From assembly GCF_006874465.1 (NCBI RefSeq), contig NZ_VIRL01000006.1, forward strand, positions 62,001 through 126,000: a DNA stretch of 64,000 nucleotides, in the 5' to 3' direction. The notes below the pieces were generated by a model that saw nothing but the letters and a program-made list of their open reading frames with translations, made no database searches and was not told where the DNA came from. Made by a program: the position numbers and the translations under genes. This document shows, in pieces, positions 15,703-25,030 of this stretch (position 1 is its first letter; the number at the start of each line of letters is the position of its first letter). This stretch comes from Microbispora bryophytorum (lineage in GTDB: Bacteria > Actinomycetota > Actinomycetes > Streptosporangiales > Streptosporangiaceae).

Positions 15703-15921
15703 ATGTCGTTGAACCACTCACCGGAGACCCAGACCAAGCTGATCGCCCGCGTCCCGTCCATAACCGGACGCGACCTCCCAGAGTGGTTCGAAGCCATCGA
15801 CAACGGCCCGTCGTTCCTACGCTGCGACGAGCGAGCCAACTGGCTCGCTGACGAGCACGGGCTGAGCCACGGCTACGCCGCCGCCATCGTCCTCGAACAC
15901 GAACGGCGCCGTCGCTTCTAG
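15703..15921 (+). CDS. DUF4287-like small protein
   Basis: A 72-residue hydrophilic protein. The pattern ITGRDLPEWFEAIDN followed by CDERANWLADEHGLSHGYAAAIVLEHER is that of DUF4287-type small domains, a helical fold of unknown function found alone or beside DUF5655. ATG 15703 is preferred because GTGGAGG (15691-15697) is its Shine-Dalgarno sequence; starting at GTG 15691 would translate through it. The gene stands alone between a terminator and the next gene. It may be DNA-associated, but nothing in the sequence proves this. Confidence 0.7.
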   Translation: MSLNHSPETQTKLIARVPSITGRDLPEWFEAIDNGPSFLRCDERANWLADEHGLSHGYAAAIVLEHERRRRF

Positions 15922-16052
15922 ACCGAGGCGCGGGAAGGGGCAGTGACGTCCCGCGCACACCGGCAACAGCCGTCCCACGTTCCGTACGGAGGTTTCCCGC
16001 CCAGGGGCACTGAGGCGCCCGCACCGGTCCGGTGCGGGCGCATCATTGTTCT

Positions 16053-16463
16053 ATGGATCTCGACAAGGCGCGTGAGTTCGTCAGGAGCAACCACCGAGCG
16101 GTCATGGTGACCCGCTATGCGGACGGCCGGCCGCAGACCTCCCCGGTGACCGTCGGCTGCGACAAGGACGGCTACATCGTCATCAGCAGCCGCGAGACGG
16201 CCGTCAAGACCCGCAACCTGCGGCACAACCCCCAGGTCGTGCTCACGGTGATGACCGACGCCTTCTACGGCGAATGGATGCAGATCGAGGGCACCGCGCA
16301 CGTCGTCTCGCTGCCGGACGCGATGGAGCACCTGGTGCAGTACTACCGCGACATCAGCGGCGAGCACCCGGACTGGGACGACTACCGCGCCGTGATGATC
16401 CGGGACAAGCGAGTGATCATCCGGGTCGAGCCCACGCGCGCGGGCCCCGACCACCACGGCTGA
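16053..16463 (+). CDS. PPOX-class F420-dependent flavin-type oxidoreductase
   Basis: A 136-residue split-barrel protein of the PNPOx-like superfamily: [32 protein letters not shown] with the strand-loop [21 protein letters not shown] and [19 protein letters not shown] typical of actinobacterial F420-binding FDOR-B members. These small dimers use reduced F420 to reduce diverse substrates or simply bind F420. ATG 16053 matches the usual N-terminus; a start at 16032 would add seven residues. No purine-rich ribosome site precedes it, so it may be leaderless. A bidirectional hairpin separates it from the convergent thiolase gene. Confidence 0.85.
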   Translation: MDLDKAREFVRSNHRAVMVTRYADGRPQTSPVTVGCDKDGYIVISSRETAVKTRNLRHNPQVVLTVMTDAFYGEWMQIEGTAHVVSLPDAMEHLVQYYRDISGEHPDWDDYRAVMIRDKRVIIRVEPTRAGPDHHG

Positions 16464-16466
16464 GTC

Positions 16467-16500
16467 CGTGCCGGTCCCGGCCCTGGCCGGGACCGGCACG
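16467..16500. terminator. Bidirectional hairpin between convergent genes
   Basis: A perfect 16-bp inverted repeat (16467-16482 with 16485-16500; left arm CGTGCCGGTCCCGGCC) sits between the F420 oxidoreductase stop (16463) and the thiolase stop (16512). Confidence 0.85.
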
Positions 16501-16511
16501 AAGCCCGTCGC

Positions 16512-17729
16512 TCAGGACAGCCGCTCCAGGACCATCGCCATGCCCTGGCCGCCGCCGACGCACATCGTCTCCAGCCCGATCGGCTTGTCGTGGAACCGGA
16601 GGCTGTTGACCAGCGTGGAGGTGATGCGGGCGCCGGTCATGCCGAAGGGGTGGCCCACCGCGATCGCGCCTCCGTTCACGTTGAGCCGCTCGATGTCGAT
16701 GCCCAGCTCCTGGTAGGAGGGGATCACCTGGGCCGCGAACGCCTCGTTGATCTCGACCAGGTCGACGTCGCCGATCGACATGCCCGCGCGGGCGAGGGCC
16801 TGCCGCGACGCCTCGACCGGGCCCAGTCCCATGATCTCGGGGGACAGGCCGGTGACGCCGGTCGACACGATCCGGGCGAGCGGCGTGATGCCCAGCTCGG
16901 CGGCCTTGGTGTCGCTCATGACGACCACCGCGGCGGCGCCGTCGTTCAGCGGGCAGCAGTTGCCCGCCGTCACCGTGCCGTCCGGACGGAAGACCGGCTT
17001 GAGCTGCGAGACCGCCTCGTACGTCGTGCCGGCCCTGGGGCCGTCGTCCTTGCTCACCACGGTGCCGTCGGGAAGCGTCACCGGGGTGATGTCGCTCTCC
17101 CAGAAGCCGTTGGCGATGGCCTTCTCGGCGAGGTTCTGCGAGCGCACGCCGAACTCGTCCTGTTCACGCCGCGAGACGCCCCTCAGGGCCGCGACGTTCT
17201 CGGCCGTCTGGCCCATGGCGACGTAGACGTCCGGCAGCGCGCCGTCCTCGCGCGGGTCGTGCCACACCGGCGCCCCCTCCTTCGCGGTCTCCTCCGTCCG
17301 CGCCTTCGCCTCGTCGAACAGCGGGTTCTGCGCCTGGGGCATGTCGGAGCTGCCGTTCACGAAGCGGGAGACGGTCTCGACACCCGCCGAGATGAACACG
17401 TCGCCCTCGCCCGCCTTGATGGCGTGGAACGCCATCCGGGTCGTCTGGAGCGAAGAGGAGCAGTAGCGGGTCACCGTGGTGCCCGGCACCGTGTCGAGCC
17501 CGAGCATCACCGCGACCACACGTCCCAGGTTGTGGCCCTGCTCGCCGCCGGGGAGCCCGCAGCCCAGCATGAGGTCGTCAACGTCTTTCGGATCGAGCTG
17601 CGGCACCTTCGCCAGCGCGGCGCGGACCATCTGCACGGTGAGGTCGTCCGGGCGGATGTCCTTGAGCGACCCCTTGAAGGCGCGGCCGATCGGCGACCGC
17701 GTGGTCGCCACGATGACTGCCTCGGGCAT
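16512..17729 (-). CDS. Acetyl-CoA acyltransferase (thiolase)
   Basis: A 405-residue thiolase catalysing CoA-dependent cleavage of 3-ketoacyl-CoA (or the reverse condensation) in fatty-acid beta-oxidation. The acyl-enzyme Cys is in [16 protein letters not shown] near residue 90, the GHP loop is [17 protein letters not shown], and the second catalytic Cys is in [12 protein letters not shown]. The NEAFAAQ motif is present. ATG 17729 ([17 protein letters not shown]) follows GGCAGGAGAG; the longer frame from 17762 adds 11 non-family residues. No FadB or acyl-CoA dehydrogenase gene is adjacent, so substrate length is not determined. Confidence 0.95.
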   Translation of the reverse strand: MPEAVIVATTRSPIGRAFKGSLKDIRPDDLTVQMVRAALAKVPQLDPKDVDDLMLGCGLPGGEQGHNLGRVVAVMLGLDTVPGTTVTRYCSSSLQTTRMAFHAIKAGEGDVFISAGVETVSRFVNGSSDMPQAQNPLFDEAKARTEETAKEGAPVWHDPREDGALPDVYVAMGQTAENVAALRGVSRREQDEFGVRSQNLAEKAIANGFWESDITPVTLPDGTVVSKDDGPRAGTTYEAVSQLKPVFRPDGTVTAGNCCPLNDGAAAVVVMSDTKAAELGITPLARIVSTGVTGLSPEIMGLGPVEASRQALARAGMSIGDVDLVEINEAFAAQVIPSYQELGIDIERLNVNGGAIAVGHPFGMTGARITSTLVNSLRFHDKPIGLETMCVGGGQGMAMVLERLS

Positions 17730-17843
17730 GTGACTCTCCTGCCTGATCTCGTGCCCCTCCACTCAGGGTTTCGGGGGGCCTCCTTCCCGGAGGTTACCCC
17801 TCGGTACGCCGCCCGCCACGTCCCGGGCCCCACTCAACAGAAT

Positions 17844-17859
17844 TTTGTACTACTGCACA
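17844..17859. promoter_or_regulatory. Imperfect inverted repeat upstream of the thiolase gene
   Basis: TTGTACTACTGCACAA has matching TTGT/ACAA ends and a weak centre. It lies 115 bp upstream of the thiolase start. It could be an operator for a TetR-type regulator; weak evidence. Confidence 0.3.
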
Positions 17860-17869
17860 AGCCGGTGAA

Positions 17870-19237
17870 TCAGCCGTACATGCCGGGGGTTGTGGCGGTG
17901 CGGTCGTTGACGGCGTGGAGGCCGCCCTTCTCGTCGCGCCACAGGCGCCAGCCGTTCTGGCTGCCGGTGAACCAGGAGGGCGGCGCGGAGGAGGAGTCCT
18001 TGCGCTTGCCCGTGGCCAGGTCGAACTCGCACAGCGCCGCGATCGAGTAGAACCCGGAGATCATGCCGCGCAGCGGCAGCGGCTTGGGGTCGGTCACGCA
18101 GAACGACCAGCCGGTCGCGCCGCTCACCGGGGTCGGTTCGCCGGTGCCGAGGTCGAAGACCGAGCCGGGCGCGTCGCGCTTGAGGAAGCCGAGTTTGTTC
18201 ATCTCGGGCGGGAAGGCCAGCCACCAGCCGGACCCCGGGACCTGGGTGGGCGTGATCTGCCCCAGAACCCGTCCGGTTTCGGCGTCGAGCCGGGCGAACC
18301 CGCCGTACTGGCCCTGCTCGTCGACCGGCCGGACCACCGGCGCGAACGCGGGGTTGCCGCTGGGGTAGACGCGGACGACGGACGGCCGCATCCAGTCGAC
18401 GGCGCCGTCGGCGAGACGCGCGGAGAACAGGCCGAACGTCGAGGTCTCCTTCGTCTGCGGGTTGGTGTACGGAGCGACGTAACCGATGATCTTGTCGCCC
18501 GTCGCGCCGAAGGACCAGCCCCCGCTCAGGTCGACGTCGGGGCCGAGGGCCTGCTCGATCGGCAGCTGCCAGATGGTCTTGCCGTCCTTGATCGCGCGGG
18601 CCTCCAGCACCGGGTGGGCGGCGAGCCTGAGCAGGACGACCTTGGACGCGTCGGACCATTCGACCTCCGCGATGCCGGCCAGGCGCCACTTCATGGCGCC
18701 GTTGCGGGGGTCGAGGACCACGACGCGGGCGGACGAGAGCGCGGTGTCCTCGGAGACGCAGACATACGGCCCGCAGCGCTGCGGGCCGAAGGTGGACCGA
18801 ACGGGCCTGGTCCACTTCTGCTGCCCGGTGCGGGCGTCCCTGGCGACCAGGGCGGCGCCCTTGTGGCCGGCCGCGGCGGGGTCGAGCGCGATCACCACGG
18901 CCTGTCCGCCGCCGGTCTCCACGGTCGCCGGAGCCTGCACCCCCATGCCGGGGAGCCGGCCCGCCATCGTCGCGGGGTGCGCCCACAGCCGGCGGCCGGT
19001 GGCGAGGTCGAGGGCGACGGTCTCCAGGGAGCCGTCGGGCCGCATGGAGGTGGTCGTCGCGACGCCGCCTCCCGTAGTGGCCCGGCTGACCGCGTTCACC
19101 TGCGTGTTCTGCCAGGCCGGGTTGTCCTTGGCGGCCTCGTCGTCGCCGGAGCAGCCGGTGAGGGCGCCCCCGGTCAGCAGGGCGGTCGCGGCGAGTGCCA
19201 GAGCGGGTTTCACGTGGTTCAGCTGGGGCCGGATCAT
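17870..19237 (-). CDS. PQQ-like beta-propeller lipoprotein
   Basis: A 455-residue exported lipoprotein. The N-terminus MIRPQLNHVKPALALAATALLTGGALTGC is a lipoprotein signal with lipobox LTGC. The mature protein contains repeated DLATGRRLWAHP, DARTGQQKWTRPV, DPRNGAMKWRLAG, DAETGRVLGQI and DLATGKRKDS units, each a blade of a PQQ-type beta-propeller. Paired Cys residues (RCGPYVC, FCVTD, ALCEFD) may form disulfides. ATG 19237 starts the signal peptide; the longer open frame upstream is unsupported. Such propeller lipoproteins usually mediate protein binding at the cell surface; no quinoprotein catalysis is implied. Confidence 0.85.
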   Translation of the reverse strand: MIRPQLNHVKPALALAATALLTGGALTGCSGDDEAAKDNPAWQNTQVNAVSRATTGGGVATTTSMRPDGSLETVALDLATGRRLWAHPATMAGRLPGMGVQAPATVETGGGQAVVIALDPAAAGHKGAALVARDARTGQQKWTRPVRSTFGPQRCGPYVCVSEDTALSSARVVVLDPRNGAMKWRLAGIAEVEWSDASKVVLLRLAAHPVLEARAIKDGKTIWQLPIEQALGPDVDLSGGWSFGATGDKIIGYVAPYTNPQTKETSTFGLFSARLADGAVDWMRPSVVRVYPSGNPAFAPVVRPVDEQGQYGGFARLDAETGRVLGQITPTQVPGSGWWLAFPPEMNKLGFLKRDAPGSVFDLGTGEPTPVSGATGWSFCVTDPKPLPLRGMISGFYSIAALCEFDLATGKRKDSSSAPPSWFTGSQNGWRLWRDEKGGLHAVNDRTATTPGMYG

Positions 19238-19284
19238 TTCGCTCCTACAGGGGGTGATGGCCCGGCCGCAGGAGGTGACCGGCC

Positions 19285-20259
19285 CTAGGCGTTCGGAAGC
19301 GGCCCGGGTCTCCGGCGGAGCAGCGCCGCCCACCGTCCATGGGGGCCGACCGCCCGGCCGGCGACACGGGTCGCGGTGACCTCGGTGCCGGGTTCCTCCA
19401 CGGCCATTGCGGCCAAGAGGTATTGCGATCCTTCGACGCGCACGGGTTCCGGCTCGGGCCACAACCCCAACGCAGCGCATACAGAAGGTAGCACTGCGTA
19501 CGCGGCCTGTAGGTAACCTCGGGCAGATGGATGAAAACGATCAGGTCCGAACATCTCGGCAGGGTTCGCGTCGAACTCGGGTCCGAGCAGGTCGGCGAAC
19601 GCCACGGTGCGGCCGCCCGCCTCGACGACGGCGACCGTCTGGGCCGCGGCGAGCTGCCGCGACCAGCGCCGTGTGACCCATCGCAGCGGTTGCGCGATCG
19701 GGCGTACGGTGCCCAGGTCGGGGCAGGTCCCCACGACCACCTCCGCACCGGCCTCGCGCAGCCGGCGCACCGCCTTCTGCAGGTGCCGCACGGCGCGGGC
19801 CGGCAGGGTGGCCGTGGTCACGTCGTTGGCCCCCACGAACACGAGCGCGATCTCCGGCCGGGCCTCCAGCGCGCGGTCCACCTGGGCGCCGAGGTCCACC
19901 GACGCCGCGCCCGACTGACCGGCGACGGTGAGCCGCACCGGGCGCTCGGCCACCGCCGCGAGGCCGTACGCGATGCGGACGGCCGGAGTGTCCTCGGGGC
20001 GGGTCAAGCCGAGGCCGACGGACAGGGAGTCGCCGAGGACGACCATGCGGATCGGCTCCCCGGGGAAGGCGCCGTACACGCCGTCGGCCTGCGGGCCGTC
20101 GAGGCCGTGCGGCTGCCCGACGATGCGCCGGGCCACCATGGCCTCGGCCACCAGCAGGCCGTACGTGACCGCTCCCAGGGCCGTCAGCCCGCCTCCGCCG
20201 ACGGCGGCGGCGGTGGCGATGCGCCGCGCGGCGCGCACCGCGCCGGACGTCCAGATCAC
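19285..20259 (-). CDS. SGNH/GDSL-family hydrolase
   Basis: A 324-residue esterase/lipase of the SGNH superfamily. The nucleophile block is RMVVLGDSLSVGLG near residue 75, the Gly block is in VAGQSGAASVDL, the Asn block is VFVGANDVTT near residue 145, and Asp-His lie in GPDRFHPSARGY near residue 245. An N-terminal hydrophobic segment (AAAVGGGGLTALGAVTYGLLVAEA) probably anchors it. GTG 20259 is the start given the conserved anchor. It converges with nothing and diverges from the cystathionine beta-synthase gene, with 120 bp between. Substrate unknown; acyl ester hydrolysis is the family activity. Confidence 0.9.
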   Translation of the reverse strand: MIWTSGAVRAARRIATAAAVGGGGLTALGAVTYGLLVAEAMVARRIVGQPHGLDGPQADGVYGAFPGEPIRMVVLGDSLSVGLGLTRPEDTPAVRIAYGLAAVAERPVRLTVAGQSGAASVDLGAQVDRALEARPEIALVFVGANDVTTATLPARAVRHLQKAVRRLREAGAEVVVGTCPDLGTVRPIAQPLRWVTRRWSRQLAAAQTVAVVEAGGRTVAFADLLGPEFDANPAEMFGPDRFHPSARGYLQAAYAVLPSVCAALGLWPEPEPVRVEGSQYLLAAMAVEEPGTEVTATRVAGRAVGPHGRWAALLRRRPGPLPNA

Positions 20260-20379
20260 CCGCCCTCCTCCTGCTCACGGTACGGTTTGAAGAAGAAACT
20301 AGCCGAGTTCCGGCCACCCCTATCGGAATCCCGGCTGACGGCAGGCTGACAAGCTTCGGCAAACAAGGTGGTCATCGCG

Positions 20380-21750
20380 GTGCGCGTACACGACTCGCTG
20401 GTGGAGCTGATGGGCGACACTCCGCTCGTCCGGCTGCGCAAGGTCACGGCGGGCGCGTCCGCCCAGGTCCTGGCCAAGGGGGAGTACTTCAACCCCGGCG
20501 GCTCGGTGAAGGACCGCATCGCGGTGCGGATGATCGAGGCGGCCGAGCGGAGCGGCGAGCTCAAGCCGGGCGGCACGATCGTCGAGCCGACCTCCGGCAA
20601 CACCGGCGTGGGCCTGGCCATCGTGGCTCAGGAGAAGGGCTACCGCTGCCTGTTCGTCTGCCCGGACAAGGTCGCCCAGGACAAGATCAACGTGCTGCGG
20701 GCGTACGGCGCGGAGGTCGTCGTCTGCCCGACAGCCGTCTCGCCCGACCACCCCGACTCGTACTACTCGGTGTCCGACCGGCTGGCCCGCGACACCCCGA
20801 ACGCCTGGAAGCCCGACCAGTACTCCAACCCCGAGAACCCGGCGAGCCACTACCACTCCACCGGCCCGGAGATCTGGGAGCAGACCGAGGGCAGGATCAC
20901 GCACTTCGTCGCCGGCATCGGCACCGGCGGGACGATCAGCGGCACCGGCAAGTACCTCAAGGAGGTCTCCGGCGGGCGGGTGAAGATCATCGGCGCGGAC
21001 CCCGTCGGTTCCGTCTACTCCGGCGGCACCGGCCGTCCCTACCTGGTGGAGGGCGTGGGCGAGGACATCTGGCCCGCGACGTACGACACCACGATCTGCG
21101 ACGAGATCATCGCGGTCTCCGACAAGGACTCGTTCGGCATGACGCGCAGGCTCGCCCGCGAGGAGGCGCTGCTCGTCGGCGGCTCGTGCGGCATGGCCGT
21201 GGTGGCGGCGGTCCGGGTGGCCCAGGCGGCCGGGCCGGACGACGTCGTGGTCGTGCTGCTGCCGGACGGCGGCCGCGGCTACCTGTCGAAGATCTTCAAC
21301 GACGAGTGGATGGCCGACTACGGCTTCCTCACCACGACGAGCGAGGAGGGCCTGGTCGGCGACGTGCTGGGGCGCAAGACGCCGGGCCTGCCCGAGTTCG
21401 TCCACGTCCATCCGCACGAGTCCGTCGGCACGGCGATCTCGATCATGCGGGAGTACAACGTCTCCCAGCTTCCGGTCATGAAGGAGGAGCCGCCGGTCAT
21501 GGCGGCCGAGGTCATCGGCTCGATCGTGGAGCGCGATCTGCTGGAGGGTCTCTACCGCGGCCGGATGCGGTCCGACGACGAGATCGGCGGCCACATGTCC
21601 GCCCCCCTGCCCATGATCGGGTCAGGTGAGCCGGTGGCCCGGGCGGTCGAGGTGCTGGAGAAGGCCGACGCCGCCGTGGTCCTCGACGACGGCAGGCCGG
21701 TGGGCATGGTCACCCGCCAGGACCTGCTGGCCTTCCTCGCCAACCACTAA
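20380..21750 (+). CDS. cbs: Cystathionine beta-synthase
   Basis: A 456-residue PLP enzyme condensing serine (or O-acetylserine) with homocysteine in reverse transsulfuration. The PLP Lys is in FNPGGSVKDRIAVRMIE near residue 40, the Asn loop is VEPTSGNTGVGLA, and the phosphate loop is GIGTGGTISGTG. Two C-terminal CBS domains (about residues 330-455, including VSQLPVMKEE and GMVTRQDLLAFL) are the regulatory Bateman module. GTG 20380 (VRVHDSLVELMGDTPLVRL) aligns with family N-termini and has AAGGTGG at about 8 nt; GTG 20368 is the alternative. With the downstream gamma-synthase it links homocysteine, cystathionine and cysteine pools. Confidence 0.94.
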   Translation: MRVHDSLVELMGDTPLVRLRKVTAGASAQVLAKGEYFNPGGSVKDRIAVRMIEAAERSGELKPGGTIVEPTSGNTGVGLAIVAQEKGYRCLFVCPDKVAQDKINVLRAYGAEVVVCPTAVSPDHPDSYYSVSDRLARDTPNAWKPDQYSNPENPASHYHSTGPEIWEQTEGRITHFVAGIGTGGTISGTGKYLKEVSGGRVKIIGADPVGSVYSGGTGRPYLVEGVGEDIWPATYDTTICDEIIAVSDKDSFGMTRRLAREEALLVGGSCGMAVVAAVRVAQAAGPDDVVVVLLPDGGRGYLSKIFNDEWMADYGFLTTTSEEGLVGDVLGRKTPGLPEFVHVHPHESVGTAISIMREYNVSQLPVMKEEPPVMAAEVIGSIVERDLLEGLYRGRMRSDDEIGGHMSAPLPMIGSGEPVARAVEVLEKADAAVVLDDGRPVGMVTRQDLLAFLANH

Positions 21751-21772
21751 CCCACCCCTCCCACCCCCTCCG

Positions 21773-22010
21773 CGTGATCTTGTAGTTTGTCGCAGAGGCA
21801 TGGCTTGACCAGGGCGTACGCCCTCCGTGATCAGGCAGAAAATCGAGCGCACCCCGTCTGGCCTGCGCAGCGAGCGTCCGTGATCTTGCAAATGCAAGAT
21901 CACGGAGCGTGTCCGGGCAGGTCATGCGGTGAGGCTGAGAATAAGTACAAGATCACGGAAGACGTTTGCGCAGTTCACGGCTCTCTTTGCAACAAACTGC
22001 AAGATCACGG
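21773..22010. repeat. Cluster of five CGTGATCTTG repeats
   Basis: Five related units fill the gap between the two sulfur-metabolism genes. Unit 1 (21773-21797) and unit 5 (21983-22010) are long, inverted with respect to each other and share CGTGATCTTG-Y-AGTTTGT-Y-GCA. Unit 3 is a perfect palindrome with 14-bp arms TCCGTGATCTTGCA (21877-21890) and its complement (21893-21906). Unit 4 (21947-21958, ACAAGATCACGG) and a degenerate unit 2 (21824-21844, TCCGTGATCAGGCAG) complete the set. Confidence 0.8.
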
Positions 22011-22031
22011 GGGGAGGGTAGGCTCGGCTTT

Positions 22032-23171
22032 ATGAACCAAGGTTTTGAGACGCTGGCCATCCACGCGGGTCAGGAGGCGGACCCGCACACGGGTGCCGTC
22101 GTTCCTCCTATATACGCCGTTTCCACCTACAAGCAGGACGGCGTGGGCGGCCTGCGGGCGGGATACGAGTACAGCCGGTCAGCCAACCCGACCAGAACCG
22201 CCCTTGAGGAGGCGCTGGCCGCCGTGGAGGGCGGTGCGCGCGGGCTGGCCTTCGCGTCGGGACTCGCCGCCGAGGACACGCTGCTGCGCACCGTCTGCAA
22301 GCCCGGCGACCACGTGGTGATCCCCGACGACGCGTACGGCGGCACCTACCGGCTGTTCTCCCGGGTGCTCCGGGAGTGGGGGGTCTCCTTCGACCCGGTG
22401 CCGCTCGGCGACCTCGACGCGGTGCGCGCCGCCGTACGGCCGGACACCAAGGCGATCTGGGTGGAGACGCCCACGAACCCCCTGTTGAACGTCGCCGACA
22501 TCGCCGCGCTGGCGGACGTCGCCCACGACGGCGGCGCGGTGCTCGTGGTGGACAACACCTTCGCCTCGCCCTACCTGCAGCAGCCGCTCAGCCTGGGCGC
22601 GGACGTCGCGGTCCACTCGACGACCAAGTACGTCGGCGGCCACTCCGACGTGGTCGGCGGCGCGCTGGTGACGCGGTCGGCGGACCTCGGCGAGCGGCTG
22701 GCCTACCACCAGAACGCTATGGGCGCGGTGGCCGGGCCGTTCGACGCCTGGCTCACCCTGCGCGGCCTCAAGACGCTGGGCGTGCGGATGGACCGGCACT
22801 GCGACAACGCCGAGCGCGTGGTCGACCTGCTGCTGTCGCACCCGAAGGTCGTCCAGGTCCTCTACCCGGGCCTGCCCGAGCACCCCGGCCACGAGATCGC
22901 GGCCAAGCAGATGCGCCGCTTCGGCGGGATGGTGTCGTTCCGCGTCGAGGGCGGCGAGGAGGCGGCCGTCGAGATCTGCAACCGCGCCAAGCTGTTCACG
23001 CTCGGGGAGTCGCTCGGCGGCGTCGAGTCGCTGATCGAGCACCCGGGCCGGATGACCCACGCGTCGGCCGCCGGGTCGCCGCTGGAGGTCCCGGCCGACC
23101 TGGTCCGCCTGTCGGTCGGCATCGAGACCGTCGACGACCTGCTGGCCGACCTTTCCGAGGCCCTCGGCTGA
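22032..23171 (+). CDS. metB: Cystathionine gamma-synthase / gamma-lyase family
   Basis: A 379-residue PLP enzyme of the Cys/Met metabolism family. The PLP Lys lies in DVAVHSTTKYVGGHSDVVGGA near residue 200, the substrate/cofactor Tyr-Arg in YEYSRSANPTRTALE near residue 50, and the C-terminal SLGGVESLIEHPGRMTH is characteristic of the MetB/MetC clade. ATG 22032 (MNQGFETLAIHAGQ) matches family starts; upstream codons cross the repeat cluster. Alone, sequence cannot separate gamma-synthase (methionine biosynthesis) from gamma-lyase (cysteine formation); proximity to cystathionine beta-synthase would suit either. The repeat cluster lies directly upstream of the start. Confidence 0.9.
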   Translation: MNQGFETLAIHAGQEADPHTGAVVPPIYAVSTYKQDGVGGLRAGYEYSRSANPTRTALEEALAAVEGGARGLAFASGLAAEDTLLRTVCKPGDHVVIPDDAYGGTYRLFSRVLREWGVSFDPVPLGDLDAVRAAVRPDTKAIWVETPTNPLLNVADIAALADVAHDGGAVLVVDNTFASPYLQQPLSLGADVAVHSTTKYVGGHSDVVGGALVTRSADLGERLAYHQNAMGAVAGPFDAWLTLRGLKTLGVRMDRHCDNAERVVDLLLSHPKVVQVLYPGLPEHPGHEIAAKQMRRFGGMVSFRVEGGEEAAVEICNRAKLFTLGESLGGVESLIEHPGRMTHASAAGSPLEVPADLVRLSVGIETVDDLLADLSEALG

Positions 23172-23223
23172 CGACCGCCTGACGCCTGTTCGGCGCCTGT
23201 TCCGCGCCCGTTCCGCGCTCTGT

Positions 23224-24441
23224 CTAGCGCCCGCTCCGCGTCGGGGCCGCAGGCTCCGGCGCGGAGGCGCGGGCGGGAGCCACCCACCGTTCGCACAGCA
23301 GGGCGGCGAGCGCCGCGGCGGTCAGGACGGCGCCCGCGACGGTCACGCTCCGAACCCCCGAGTGGTCGATGAGTGCGCCGCCGAGCAGCGACCCGCCCGC
23401 GATGCCGACGTTGAAGGCCGAGCCGCTGCCGGCCGAGGCGATGTCGGTGCTGCCCGGGGCCACCTGCAGCGCGCGGCTCGCGATGGCCGCCGCCAGCGCG
23501 CTGAACGACATGCCCGTCACGCAGAGGGCCACCACCGCCACCGGGTGCAGGGAGCCGAAGACGTACAGGGCGAGCAGCGCGCACGTGATGAGGGCCAGCG
23601 GCCCGACGAGGGCGGCCCTTGGCCGGCTGTCGAGCAGCCGGCCGACCACGATGGTCCCCGCGACCCCGGAGATCCCGGACGCGAGGAGCAGCGGGCTGAG
23701 CGCGGCCGGGGCGAAGCCGCCGAAGTCCAGCAGGAACGGCGTGATGTAGGTGTACGCGGTGAGGTAGCCGCCCACGCCGATGACGGTGGCGCCGATGAGC
23801 AGCGCGTAGCGGCGGGCGTCCGGGGTCGCGCCGCGTCCGGGTTCGTGACCAGTGGAGCCTGCGCCTGTCTGGCGGCGGCCGGGCATGAGCGTCGCCACGG
23901 TCACGCAGGTGACCAGGCCGACGGCGGCGGCCAGGGCGAACGCGGTCCGCCAGCCGACCTGCTGGCCGAGCCAGGTGCCCGCCGGGACGCCGAGGACGGG
24001 CCCGAGGGAACTGCCGATCGACATCCGGGCGATCGCGCGCCCCCGGATCTCCGGGGGGAACATCGCCGCCGCGGCCGGGGTCGCGACCGACCAGAACAGC
24101 GCCTGGGTGGCCCCGACCAGCAGCCGGGCGGCCAGCAGCGTCGGATAGTTCGGCGCCACGGCGGTCAGCAGCATTCCCACGACGAACACGCCGAGCGTGA
24201 CGGTGAGCAACCTGCGCCGCGGCACCCGCTGGGTCAGCCGGGTGAGCGGCAGCGACGCCAGCACCACGACCGCGGCGTACCCCGTGACCAGCAGGCCCGT
24301 CTCGGACGGTGATCGGTTCAGATCGTTCGCCATGACCGTGAGCAGCCCGATGGGGAGGACCTCGGCGGTGACGTAGGTGAACGCCCCGACGGCGAGGGCG
24401 ACCAGCGCCCACGCCGCCCGGCGTTGCGTCGTAAGGTGCAC
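23224..24441 (-). CDS. MFS transporter, 12-TM drug or sugar efflux type
   Basis: A 405-residue major facilitator with 12 predicted membrane segments. Motif A (VTGYAAVVVLASLPLTRLTQRVPRRRLL) lies between TM2 and TM3, and the motif at TM5 (SLGPVLGVPAGTWLG) is that of proton-driven antiporters of the AraJ/Bcr group. GTG 24441 follows AGGAGCGG. The gene converges with metB, with 52 bp of CTGTTCCGCG-like degenerate repeats between. Substrate cannot be deduced; the family exports drugs, arabinose-like sugars or purine derivatives. Confidence 0.9.
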   Translation of the reverse strand: MHLTTQRRAAWALVALAVGAFTYVTAEVLPIGLLTVMANDLNRSPSETGLLVTGYAAVVVLASLPLTRLTQRVPRRRLLTVTLGVFVVGMLLTAVAPNYPTLLAARLLVGATQALFWSVATPAAAAMFPPEIRGRAIARMSIGSSLGPVLGVPAGTWLGQQVGWRTAFALAAAVGLVTCVTVATLMPGRRQTGAGSTGHEPGRGATPDARRYALLIGATVIGVGGYLTAYTYITPFLLDFGGFAPAALSPLLLASGISGVAGTIVVGRLLDSRPRAALVGPLALITCALLALYVFGSLHPVAVVALCVTGMSFSALAAAIASRALQVAPGSTDIASAGSGSAFNVGIAGGSLLGGALIDHSGVRSVTVAGAVLTAAALAALLCERWVAPARASAPEPAAPTRSGR

Positions 24442-24511
24442 CCGCTCCTCTTTCCCCCGTTTCCGGCCAAAGACGTTCTACCGGACATTCAGGGGAAAGC
24501 GGGAATCTTTC

Positions 24512-24943
24512 TCAGGGGTTGAAGAAGACCATCAGGAACAGGATGACGAGCCAGATCAGGGCGCTGATGCCGCCCAGCGCGGCGATCCGACCGGTCTGCA
24601 CCTTGGCGTCGTCGTCCGGCGACTCGCTGGACAGCGCCGCGATGGCCGTGCGCTGGTCACGCTCGACGATCACCAGCAGTACGGCCGCCACGACGAACAG
24701 CGTCATCGACACCGACAGGTAGGGCGCGCCGAGAGCGCTGCGGCCCAGCAGCAGGCCGAACAGGAAGACCCCGATCGTGAGCAGGCCGAACAGCCGGGTG
24801 GCGCGGTGCAGATACCGCAGCACCGCGACCTCCCGGGCCCGGATGTAGCGCGGCGTGACGCTCGTGACCGCCGTGAGCGGACCGAGCGCGAAGATCGCGA
24901 ATCCTATGTGCAGCCACAGCAGGAAATGGTCGAGAGGCGACAT
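24512..24943 (-). CDS. DUF2269-like integral membrane protein
   Basis: A 143-residue protein with four hydrophobic segments (about 8-28, 50-68, 75-93 and 122-141). The conserved opening DHFLLWLHIGFAIFALGP places a His in the first segment, and HRATRLFGLLTIGVF another in the second, a pattern shared with DUF2269/CopD-like families. Function is unknown; the His positions would allow haem or metal binding, but this is speculation. A 30-residue membrane peptide is encoded 87 bp upstream on the same strand. Confidence 0.72.
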   Translation of the reverse strand: MSPLDHFLLWLHIGFAIFALGPLTAVTSVTPRYIRAREVAVLRYLHRATRLFGLLTIGVFLFGLLLGRSALGAPYLSVSMTLFVVAAVLLVIVERDQRTAIAALSSESPDDDAKVQTGRIAALGGISALIWLVILFLMVFFNP

Positions 24944-25030
24944 GGGCAGAGGCTATCGCCTGGGCTGATCGCCCCGCAGCCGCCCGGCCGCCCCCGTCTC
25001 GGGCGCGCCGGACGCCGGGGCGTCCAGGAG

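Noticed and set aside
17844-17859. Same operator as the PadR palindrome at 1053-1071
   Set aside because: Both contain TACTGC[G/A]CAA, but the thiolase-side repeat is only imperfectly symmetric and 16.8 kb away. Shared control by PadR is not supported.
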